Assembly: GCA_047921215.1 (NCBI GenBank)
Contig: JBLRWO010000004.1
Coordinates: 62,001-126,000, forward strand
Reading direction: 5' to 3'
DNA length: 64,000 nucleotides
From: RECM01 sp047921215
Lineage (GTDB): Bacteria; Bacteroidota; Rhodothermia; Balneolales; Cyclonatronaceae
This document shows positions 53,404 through 60,910 of the stretch, in pieces. Each line of letters opens with the position of its first letter. Position 1 is the stretch's first letter. A program made the position numbers and the translations under genes. The notes below the pieces were generated by a model. That model was not told the DNA's origin. It did not search any database and worked only from the letters and a program-made list of their open reading frames with translations.

Positions 53404-54862
53404 TTTTTCGTATCCTGGCTAAGTATTCAAATGTTCGGATCTTGTCTTTGTAGTAGTTGTGCGCGTTCTGCTGGGGGATATTCAGGGATGCATCGGTATT
53501 GTCGTCCCAGCGGCGGCAGCAGTAGATCGGTTCGTAGATGCGCCCGATCTGATAATCCCGCGAAAAGGCCAGCCCCAGTGCATAGTCCTCACCGTAGCTT
53601 ACGTTCGGGATTTTAATTTCGCGAAGGAGCGGGGTGAAGAACGCCCTTGGTGCACCCAGACCGTTGATGCGCATGGCATTGTTCCTGCCGTTGTCGGGTG
53701 TCCACTCCCGGTGGTCGATAATGCCGGGCGGGATCTGCTCCAGGTCGAAATTGGTCATTTCATAGGAACCCACCACCATCGCGCACTTTTCCTTCTGGAA
53801 GGTGTCGATAACAGCCTGCAGGGTGAACTCCGTTTTATATACATCATCGCTGTCGAGCTGTACGGAAAATCTGCCACACTGCGGGTGGTGTGCACCCAGG
53901 TTCCAGCAACCGCCGATGCCCAGGTCATCACGGTCCGGGATAACATGAATCAGCCGGTTGTCTTTGGCGGCAATCTCTTTCAGGATGTCGGTGGTGCCAT
54001 CGGTCGAGAAATTGTCGACCACAATCACGTTGAAATCGAACGTCCCCTTTTGTTTCAGTGCAGAATCAACGGCATCGCGGATCGTTTTCACCCGGTTACG
54101 AACCGGAATAATAACACTGGCCTCAACCGGGAATCCATCCTGTCCGAAGTCGGGGGTTGAAAATTTGGGTTCCAGGTAGGCCCCTGTGCGTTTCAGGAAT
54201 CGGGTAAATGCCTGCTCCAGCTCAATCTGAACAGCCCTGTTTTTAGGATCCACATAATCGAACAGCTTTTCGCCCGACTTGCGGGTATCGGTTACCACTG
54301 AACTGTACAGGTATTCACCGATGCGTGTAATCCGGTACTCCTGGGAGATGCTGAGGCGGGCATCGTACAGGCCGGCATGCTCAAAATTACTGCTGCCCGA
54401 CCGGCGCAGCGATGCATGAAGTTTATGCGAGTCGATAAGCAGGAGGGGACCGAAGTTGAAATCGTCGCGAACGCTTCCGGTCTGGTAGTCGATTACCGGA
54501 TGTGGGGTCCTTTCGTCGTTTTTCACATCATAGTAGTCGGAGTAGGTGATGCCTGAATCGGTCATCAGGGCAACATTCAGAAATCGCTCAATGGCAAACT
54601 GACCGGGTTCAATGCGGGTATCACGGGTAAGCAGAAGGATGTGACTGGTATTCGTCGCATCCGATATGGTACGGATGGTTTTGCTGCTGCCGGGATAATC
54701 GATCAGCAGATCGTGACATTTTGAGTGCGTGATCCCGGATGCCTCCCTGGTGAGCAGGTAGATCGTTTCAATCAAGGGTTCATCGGCGAAATTTTCGATG
54801 GTATTATGAGTGTACTCGTTGCCGTTCCAGGGTATAAAGGCGGTAATTGATTTTTTAGACAT
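53390..54862 (-). CDS. Family 2 glycosyltransferase with two GT-A-like halves
   Basis: 490 residues, no signal or membrane segment. The C-terminal half is an evident GT2 domain: EASVIIPVRNRVKTIRDAVD (~243), FNVIVVDNFSTDGTTDILKE, CWNLGAHHPQCGRFSVQLDS then DD, the metal-binding acidic motif. The N-terminal half (TAFIPWNGNEYTHNTIENFA ... SGITYSDYYDV) looks like a divergent GT-A domain. It is transcribed before, and overlaps, the DUF4922 gene. The product and acceptor are unknown; it interrupts a cluster otherwise devoted to wall breakdown. Confidence 0.9.
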   Translation of the reverse strand: MSKKSITAFIPWNGNEYTHNTIENFADEPLIETIYLLTREASGITHSKCHDLLIDYPGSSKTIRTISDATNTSHILLLTRDTRIEPGQFAIERFLNVALMTDSGITYSDYYDVKNDERTPHPVIDYQTGSVRDDFNFGPLLLIDSHKLHASLRRSGSSNFEHAGLYDARLSISQEYRITRIGEYLYSSVVTDTRKSGEKLFDYVDPKNRAVQIELEQAFTRFLKRTGAYLEPKFSTPDFGQDGFPVEASVIIPVRNRVKTIRDAVDSALKQKGTFDFNVIVVDNFSTDGTTDILKEIAAKDNRLIHVIPDRDDLGIGGCWNLGAHHPQCGRFSVQLDSDDVYKTEFTLQAVIDTFQKEKCAMVVGSYEMTNFDLEQIPPGIIDHREWTPDNGRNNAMRINGLGAPRAFFTPLLREIKIPNVSYGEDYALGLAFSRDYQIGRIYEPIYCCRRWDDNTDASLNIPQQNAHNYYKDKIRTFEYLARIRKNARH

Positions 54863-55281
54863 GATCAGTAATTCAGTTGAGTGCTGTGGCAGCCGCAGTC
54901 AGGCAATTGTACGTGGCTTGCGCCGGCTTAACAGCTATTTAAAATTATTAACGGGTAAATTATTTTTGTCCGCCGTGTGCAACCGGTATTCGGGCGGACC
55001 GGGTTCAATTCTTTCTCTCTGAAACATACAAAAAAAGGGTCTCATCATGAAGTGAAGTGCAGAGAAATTACATCGGGCCTGCCGGGCTGGCAGTTAAGTG
55101 CAGACGTGCCGGTTTTCGGTAAACCGGATGTATTAAAGCCCCAATTTGGGATTGTTCGGATAACTGCTCATAATAAGGCAGCACGCTTTTCTTTAAATCC
55201 GGTTCAGGCAGAAATCCGGGGGATATATATAAACTGACCGTCAAATCCCTTTTTCAGCCGATTCGGGTTAAAGAAAACATC
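54863..55281. other. Intergenic region before the 44-bp repeats
   Basis: About 420 bp with no credible gene. A perfect hairpin CCGGTTT-TCGGT-AAACCGG lies at 55109-55127 without a T-run. The divergent promoters of the GT2 gene (minus) and of namZ (plus) should be here or in the following repeats. Confidence 0.5.
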
Positions 55282-55413
55282 CGAATTATCTATCTTAATC
55301 TGCTACATGCCATTAATCGAACATTCGAATTATCTGTCTCAGAACACATCACGCCATTAGGTGTACACACGAATTATCTAATTGAGAACACTCCACGCCA
55401 TTAAGCGAACACA
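55282..55413. repeat. Three tandem 44-bp units upstream of the second namZ
   Basis: Each unit starts CGAATTATCT (55282, 55326, 55370) and contains GCCATTA followed by a short C/G A-rich end. The period is exactly 44 bp, with no spacers. The array ends ~20 bp before the start at 55434, so it overlaps the expected promoter and leader. Confidence 0.85.
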
Positions 55414-55433
55414 CAAAACCATTGAATACGATT

Positions 55434-56702
55434 ATGAACAGACTGCTGATCACCCTTATTGTTTTTATGATGTTATCCGCACCGGGCTGCACCCGGGCAC
55501 AATCTTCCGGCGACAATAACCCGGCCCCCCGGGTACTTACCGGCCTTGACGTGATCGAACGGGATGGATTTTCCATCCTGGAAGGGAAACGGGTGGGCGT
55601 AGTGACCAACGCGACCGGGGTGAATTCCGCCCTGCGCCCGATTGTCGACATTTTCAATGAAGCGGACAATTTTGAACTGGTAGCACTGTACGGACCCGAG
55701 CACGGGGTTCGCGGTGACTATCCTGCCGGCGAGTACGTGGAATTTTATACCGATGCACGTACCGGCCTGCCTGTTTACTCCCTCTATGGTGCAACCCGCA
55801 AACCGACACCCGACATGCTGGAGGGAGTTGATGTGCTGGTTTTCGACATCCAGGATATCGGAACCCGCTCCTACACCTACATCAGCACGATGGGGCTGGT
55901 AATGGAAGCGGCCGCTGAGAACGGTGTTGAGATGGTGGTGCTCGACCGCCCAAATCCTCTGGGCGGCAACAAGATTGAGGGAAATCTGGCCGAGGAGGGA
56001 TACATCTCTTTCGTAAGCCAGTTCAAAATCCCCTATGTACATGGACTTACGGTAGGTGAGCTGGCCATGATGCTGCGCGACGAAGGGATGCTTGCCAACG
56101 GGATAACCGGTGAGCTTACCGTCGTACCCATGGAAAACTGGACACGCGACATGACCTTTGAGGATACCGGGCTGATATGGGTGCCGACCTCACCTCACAT
56201 TCCGCACCGCGATTCGCCGATCTATTATGTGGTGTCGGGTGTACTGGGCGAACTGCAGGTGATATCGGAGGGTGTTGGTTACACCATGCCGTTCCAGGTG
56301 TTCGGAGCCGGGTGGATCGACTCTGATGAGGTGGCTGCACGCCTGAATGCATTAAATCTGCCGGGAGTGATCTTTCGTCCGGTAACATGGCGCCCGTTCT
56401 ATGGCCGCGACCAGGGCAAAAACCTGCATGGTGTACAGATCCATATCAGCGATTATGATGAGCTGAACCTGATGAGTCTTCAGTTCTGGTTCATGCAGAT
56501 CAACAACGAGCTCTATCCGGACAAAAATCCGCTGAAGATGGCCACCGAGGCCCGCCTCCGCATGTTCGACCGTGTGGCAGGATCGGGCGAGGTGAGAAGG
56601 CTTTTCATGGAGCGCATGCGCTATGAGGATGTGGAGGCATACCTGAATAAAGATATCGACAGTTTCCGGGAACTTTCCCGCCAATATTATCTCTACAACT
56701 GA
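55434..56702 (+). CDS. namZ: Exo-beta-N-acetylmuramidase (DUF1343/GH171), lipoprotein
   Basis: 422 residues from ATG 55434 (TTG 55422 possible). MNRLLITLIVFMMLSAPGC is a lipoprotein signal. NamZ signatures are complete: KRVGVVTNATGVN, LVALYGPEHGVRGDYPAGE, LPVYSLYGATRKP, VFDIQDIGTRSYTYISTMGL, VVLDRPNPLGG, ELQVISEGVGYTMPFQVFGA. It should release MurNAc from wall glycans in the periplasm or at the surface. It is the first of a plus-strand pair with the amidase below and is the compartmental counterpart of the unsignalled NamZ at 49736. Confidence 0.93.
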   Translation: MNRLLITLIVFMMLSAPGCTRAQSSGDNNPAPRVLTGLDVIERDGFSILEGKRVGVVTNATGVNSALRPIVDIFNEADNFELVALYGPEHGVRGDYPAGEYVEFYTDARTGLPVYSLYGATRKPTPDMLEGVDVLVFDIQDIGTRSYTYISTMGLVMEAAAENGVEMVVLDRPNPLGGNKIEGNLAEEGYISFVSQFKIPYVHGLTVGELAMMLRDEGMLANGITGELTVVPMENWTRDMTFEDTGLIWVPTSPHIPHRDSPIYYVVSGVLGELQVISEGVGYTMPFQVFGAGWIDSDEVAARLNALNLPGVIFRPVTWRPFYGRDQGKNLHGVQIHISDYDELNLMSLQFWFMQINNELYPDKNPLKMATEARLRMFDRVAGSGEVRRLFMERMRYEDVEAYLNKDIDSFRELSRQYYLYN

Positions 56703-56852
56703 TATCCATCCGCATCAAAACTGTTTATCCGCGTAGTATTGTGGCCGTCTATGAACGTGGCCATGATGAGGTATTGTAACAGTGATCTGCATAATCCGGG
56801 CATCCCGAAATCTACAGACTGAAATAACGATCATCTGCAAACCAACGAATCC

Positions 56853-58634
56853 TTGTTTAAATACATTATTCCAGCCATCCTGCTTGCAGTGGTTCCGGCA
56901 ACGGTATGCCATGGCTTTCAGCAGGCCGATCACTATGTGAACATTACACTGCCGGTTGCCGATACGGTGTTTACCGACGGGGCCATACACCGGGTTGCCG
57001 GCAATACTATGCCGGGGTCAGCCGTAACTGTGGCCGGTGTACCGGTGAAGGTGTATCCAAACGGGGCGTTTACCGGAATGCTTTCTATCCCGTACGGTTA
57101 CAGCAATCATGAGATAATCTCGGTTTCTCCGGGCAGGGACACGCTCTCAACCCACCTGTTTTTCTTAAGGCCCGATCCCCCGGGTGACCTGCCTGAACAT
57201 CCCGTTACAATCGACAGGCTTACCATTACCCCTGCGGCAGACATATGGCTGCAGCCGGGCGAGGAGGTGGAGATCCGTTTCAGGGGCAGCCCGGGTTATG
57301 ATGCAACCTTCGACATTCCCGGTGTTGTAATGAATGCGCCGATGCGTGAGCTGGATCCGTCAGAAACCGGGGGGCTCCGCGGAATCTACAGGGGCAGTTA
57401 CATCATCAGGGAGCTCGACCGGGCCAATGACCAGATGATCCGGGTGCGCCTGCGCCGGACTTTTTACAGCTACGACCGGGCCGAGGCCGAGGGGCGGTTA
57501 ACAGTGGTGAGGCCGGAAGAACCGGTATTTGTAATCACCCGGGGCTTTCGCCCTTTTCTGAGTGCAGGAACCGGAACCGACCGACTCGGCGGGGCCAGGC
57601 TGGGCTATATCGACGAGGGAATATTGCTGCGTGTAACGGGCAAGCAGGGTAATTTATACCGGGTACAACTGGCCGGGAATACCACCGCCTGGCTGGGTGA
57701 TCAATTTGCCGAGGCAGCGGAAATGGATGGCCTGCCACCTGCACTGCTCACCGGATCTGCCAGTGTGAACCGCAATGGCCGCAAGGACGTGATCACCATA
57801 GCCCTGGGCCGGCGGCTGCCCTTCCTGAGCCGGCAGGTTAACAATCCCAATCTGATTGAACTCGACGTTTTCGGGGTGGCATCCAACACCAACTGGATTA
57901 CCCACCACCTGGCTGCCGAGGGTATAGAAAGCGTTGACTGGAAACAGATTGACCATGATCATGTTCGCTTCTTCATCCGGCTTACCGGCAAACACCACTG
58001 GGGGTACAGCATCCGCTATACCGATGCGTCGAACCTGGAGATCCGTGTAAACCGTACGCCGGAAATTGCCGACAGGAGAAATCCGCTCGGGGGGCTCCGG
58101 ATTCTGGTCGATGCGGGCCACGGTGGCAGTAACGAGGGGGCTATGGGTTCAATGGGTGTAATGGAGCAGGTACCCGCACTCGACATATCAATCAAACTCG
58201 AAGAGGCCCTGAAGCGCAAAGGTGCCGATGTTATTATGACCCGTACCGACAACAGCTTTGTGAGCATGGGCGAGCGTCAGCGGGTGGCCATGGAAACCGA
58301 TCCGCATATATTGCTGAGCATACACCTGAATTCCGTTGGTTACGGAACCAATCCCGAACGGGTTAAAGGCACAAGTACCTATTACCGCCATGTGGGCAAT
58401 AAGCCCCTGGCCGACCTGCTCTATAAAAAGATGATGGAAACCGGGCTCGGCCAGTTTGGTGTGGTAGGCGGATTTAATTTCACCCTCAACCAGTTCACCG
58501 AATTCCCGAATGTACTGCTCGAAACCGGTTTTATCTCACACCCCGAAGACGAGATTAAACTGCTCGATCCGGCGTTTCAGCAACGTCTGGTCGACAAGAT
58601 CGTGGAAGGGCTGGAGGCGTATTTGAGCAATTAA
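56853..58634 (+). CDS. N-acetylmuramoyl-L-alanine amidase (Amidase_3) with N-terminal beta domains
   Basis: 593 residues from a TTG start; no ATG lies closer to the signal peptide (KYIIPAILLAVVPATVCHGF). Residues ~25-300 are Ig/SH3-like (ITLPVADTVFTDGAIHRVAG; GGARLGYIDEGILLRVTGKQ), ~300-405 an AMIN-like domain, and ~415-590 Amidase_3: ILVDAGHGGSNEGAMG (His ligand), GVMEQVPALDISIKL (Glu ligand), LLSIHLNSV (His ligand) and NVLLETGFISHPEDE (catalytic Glu). It strips stem peptides from MurNAc in the periplasm, preparing sugar chains for NamZ. Confidence 0.92.
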   Translation: MFKYIIPAILLAVVPATVCHGFQQADHYVNITLPVADTVFTDGAIHRVAGNTMPGSAVTVAGVPVKVYPNGAFTGMLSIPYGYSNHEIISVSPGRDTLSTHLFFLRPDPPGDLPEHPVTIDRLTITPAADIWLQPGEEVEIRFRGSPGYDATFDIPGVVMNAPMRELDPSETGGLRGIYRGSYIIRELDRANDQMIRVRLRRTFYSYDRAEAEGRLTVVRPEEPVFVITRGFRPFLSAGTGTDRLGGARLGYIDEGILLRVTGKQGNLYRVQLAGNTTAWLGDQFAEAAEMDGLPPALLTGSASVNRNGRKDVITIALGRRLPFLSRQVNNPNLIELDVFGVASNTNWITHHLAAEGIESVDWKQIDHDHVRFFIRLTGKHHWGYSIRYTDASNLEIRVNRTPEIADRRNPLGGLRILVDAGHGGSNEGAMGSMGVMEQVPALDISIKLEEALKRKGADVIMTRTDNSFVSMGERQRVAMETDPHILLSIHLNSVGYGTNPERVKGTSTYYRHVGNKPLADLLYKKMMETGLGQFGVVGGFNFTLNQFTEFPNVLLETGFISHPEDEIKLLDPAFQQRLVDKIVEGLEAYLSN

Positions 58635-58692
58635 TCTTGAGCCTGCTCCATTTTACATATTCAGGTTCAGAGGTCAGGGGTGTGCCGGCTTG

Positions 58693-59505
58693 TTACTCAC
58701 CTGTATTGAAAGCATCCACCGCCTTGCGCACGCTGCCGTGGTCAAGCAGCAGTTTCTTGCCGGTGGCATAATCCACACCGGTAGACTCCATCACCATTTT
58801 TGTGCCGCGGTCCACCAGTTTTTCATTGGATAGCTGCATGTCGACCATCTTGTTGTCCTTCACCCGTCCCAGTTTGATCATCACGCTGGTACTGATCATG
58901 TTCAGGACCAGTTTCTGGGCGGTCCCGGCTTTCATCCGGGTGCTACCGGTCACAAATTCGGGTCCGACAGGTACCTCAATGGGGTAATCGGCTTCGGCCG
59001 AGACCGGGGCATCGATATTGCAGGTGATGCTGCCCGTAACAATGCCGTTTTCGCGGCAGCGTTTCAAACCACCGACCACATAGGGTGTGGTACCTGATGC
59101 GGCGATACCGATCACCACATCCGCCGGATTTACATCGTGTTCCTTAAGGTCGTTCCAGCCCATTTCGGGGTCGTCTTCGGCAAATTCCACCGCCTTCCGC
59201 ATCGCTTTGTCGCCACCGGCCATCAGCCCGATAACGAGTCCGTGGGGTACGCCATACGTGGGCGGGCATTCTGATGCATCCACAATGCCCAGGCGTCCGC
59301 TTGTTCCGGCACCGATGTAGAAAAGACGCCCGCCGCTGAGCATGCGGTCAACAATAATATCGACCAGGGGCTCAATGGAGGGGATGGCCTTCTCAATGGA
59401 GTATGGGACGGTTTTATCTTCCGCGTTTATGTTTGTAAGAAGCTCTTTTGTCGACATTTTGTCGAGATGGCGGTAGTTGGAGGCTTGTTCGGTTATTTTT
59501 TGCAT
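58693..59505 (-). CDS. murQ: N-acetylmuramic acid 6-phosphate etherase
   Basis: 270 residues, cytoplasmic SIS-domain enzyme that cleaves the lactyl ether of MurNAc-6-P to give GlcNAc-6-P and D-lactate. Signatures: LSGGRLFYIGAGTSGRLGIV then DASECPPTYG, DVVIGIAASGTTPYVVGGL, GPEFVTGSTRMKAGTAQKLV and LNMISTSVMIKLGRV. It is slightly shorter than E. coli MurQ (298). The amino-sugar kinase lies ~110 bp upstream on the same strand, giving kinase-murQ order. It is the diagnostic gene for MurNAc catabolism in this window. Confidence 0.97.
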   Translation of the reverse strand: MQKITEQASNYRHLDKMSTKELLTNINAEDKTVPYSIEKAIPSIEPLVDIIVDRMLSGGRLFYIGAGTSGRLGIVDASECPPTYGVPHGLVIGLMAGGDKAMRKAVEFAEDDPEMGWNDLKEHDVNPADVVIGIAASGTTPYVVGGLKRCRENGIVTGSITCNIDAPVSAEADYPIEVPVGPEFVTGSTRMKAGTAQKLVLNMISTSVMIKLGRVKDNKMVDMQLSNEKLVDRGTKMVMESTGVDYATGKKLLLDHGSVRKAVDAFNTGE

Positions 59506-59613
59506 GAGGTGTGCAGGATATAGGAATTTTGGATGATGTAACTGGCAGGGCAGTCATCGGAATGTTACTGCCTTCGGAGGGTAGTTGAAAGTGAAGGGGG
59601 CTTGAATGTCCCC

Positions 59614-59676
59614 TCATGCCCTTCGACTTCGTCCTTCGCTTTGCTCAGGACTGCGCTCAGGGTGACGTTTGTGGGT
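59614..59676. repeat. REP-like repeat forming the 3' end of the kinase gene
   Basis: Contains CCCTTCGACTTCG, GCTTTGCTCAGGACTGCGC and CTCAGGGTGACG, the CTTCGACT family. On the minus strand it encodes HPERSPEQSEGRSRRA and supplies the TGA stop of the kinase gene. Confidence 0.85.
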
Positions 59677-60531
59677 TTGGCGGTGATAGAGTATAAGATT
59701 TTGCATCGGGTTTTTAATTATTAGTCCGGGCTGGAGCCCTTTTCCGAGGAGTACGGATCGCAGCAGATCGGAATGATAATAGGCGACAGAGCCGACGAAC
59801 CCGACCTGGATCTGTTTGGCCCCCTCATATTTCAGGATATGGCGTTCGATGGCTTCGGTAAAACCCGCCCGCATAATAGATTTTATGTAGGGATGCGTGG
59901 CATGTTCACCGGTAAAACGGGCAAAACCGGCCACATAGCGGTTCGGATGCTCTTTTTTATATACATTTTCAAGGATGGTGCTCCGGTTCATATCGAATTG
60001 ATTCTCCATCGCTTTTTTGAGATCGCCGGGCATTTCACGGTAGAAATAGCTCTGCAGCAGTTTCCGGCCGAAATAGCCCGCGCTGCCCTCGTCACCGAGA
60101 ATGAAGCCAAGTACAGGTACGTTGTCGATGATCTTTTCGCCATCATAAAGGCAGGTGTTGGCCCCGGTTCCGAGGATGCCGGCAATTCCGCGTTTGTGGC
60201 CGCAAACCGCCCTTACTGCTCCAAGAACGTCGCTTTGAACTTCGACCAGCCCGGCACCAAAAACCTTTTTCAGAACATTGTCCAGCATCACTGAGCGGTC
60301 ATCGCCGGTGCATCCTGCGCCATAGAAGTGGATTTCCGGTACGTTATCGGTACCGATCTCAGGAATCAGCTTTTCACGGAGTATGGCTTCGATGCTCTCT
60401 GGCGTATGATAGTAGGGATTGAGGCCGTCGGTAAAGCAGGAGGTTTTCTCACCTGTGGCTGTTACAAGGCACCATTCGGTTTTAGTGGACCCGCTGTCGG
60501 CGACAAGCATGGATCCCGCATTGCTGGACAT
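59614..60531 (-). CDS. murK: BadF/BadG-family amino-sugar kinase (GlcNAc/MurNAc kinase)
   Basis: 305 residues. MLVADSGSTKTEWCLV is the phosphate-1 ATP motif; RGIAGILGTGANTCLYDG and LGFILGDEGSAGYFGRKLLQ are family signatures; VGFVGSVAYYHSDLLRSVL is the C-terminal adenosine motif. Some BadF-type kinases (Clostridium MurK) phosphorylate both MurNAc and GlcNAc at the 6-position; position next to murQ supports that here. The family normally ends near LILYH; the last ~20 residues (THKRHPERSPEQSEGRSRRA) are encoded by a REP-like repeat, an accidental extension. Confidence 0.9.
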   Translation of the reverse strand: MSSNAGSMLVADSGSTKTEWCLVTATGEKTSCFTDGLNPYYHTPESIEAILREKLIPEIGTDNVPEIHFYGAGCTGDDRSVMLDNVLKKVFGAGLVEVQSDVLGAVRAVCGHKRGIAGILGTGANTCLYDGEKIIDNVPVLGFILGDEGSAGYFGRKLLQSYFYREMPGDLKKAMENQFDMNRSTILENVYKKEHPNRYVAGFARFTGEHATHPYIKSIMRAGFTEAIERHILKYEGAKQIQVGFVGSVAYYHSDLLRSVLLGKGLQPGLIIKNPMQNLILYHRQTHKRHPERSPEQSEGRSRRA

Positions 60532-60567
60532 GATTCAGTGTTTGGATGTTGGCTGTTATCTGTTCTC

Positions 60568-60650
60568 CCGTGGCTTCTTAAAAAGCCACCACGTGCTTCG
60601 ACTTCGGGCTTCGCCCTGCGCTCAGCATGACGATGTCTGATGTCTGATGT
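60568..60650. repeat. REP-like repeat and TGATGTC trimer
   Basis: A hairpin (GTGGCTTCTTAAAAAGCCAC) is followed by CACGTGCTTCGACTTCGGG and TGCGCTCAGCATGACG, as at 15.9 and 47.1 kb. TGATGTC then repeats three times at about 60630-60650. The gap 60532-60910 holds no gene; the rest is A+T-rich and should contain the promoter of the protease gene. Confidence 0.7.
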
Positions 60651-60910
60651 CTCAAAATAACAAGATTTGAATATACGGGTTACGCTTCATTATTTCCGGC
60701 ATTGCAGGTAATCGGTTTGAGTCATCTGTTAAATGTACTCGTAGAAATCGCGATATATGGTTACTTTGCAACTATATTTTCAATCATACTCCGGTATTCG
60801 CTGATAACTGTGCCGGATAACCCCGGACTATTACCGGGTCAGCTGATCATTCCCGACGGATAAAGATTATTTAAATATTTCCCATCAGACCACCTGGAAA
60901 AATCATCATT

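Noticed and set aside
55282..55413. CRISPR or attachment site
   Set aside because: Directly adjoining 44-bp repeats with no unique spacers, tRNA or integrase nearby.
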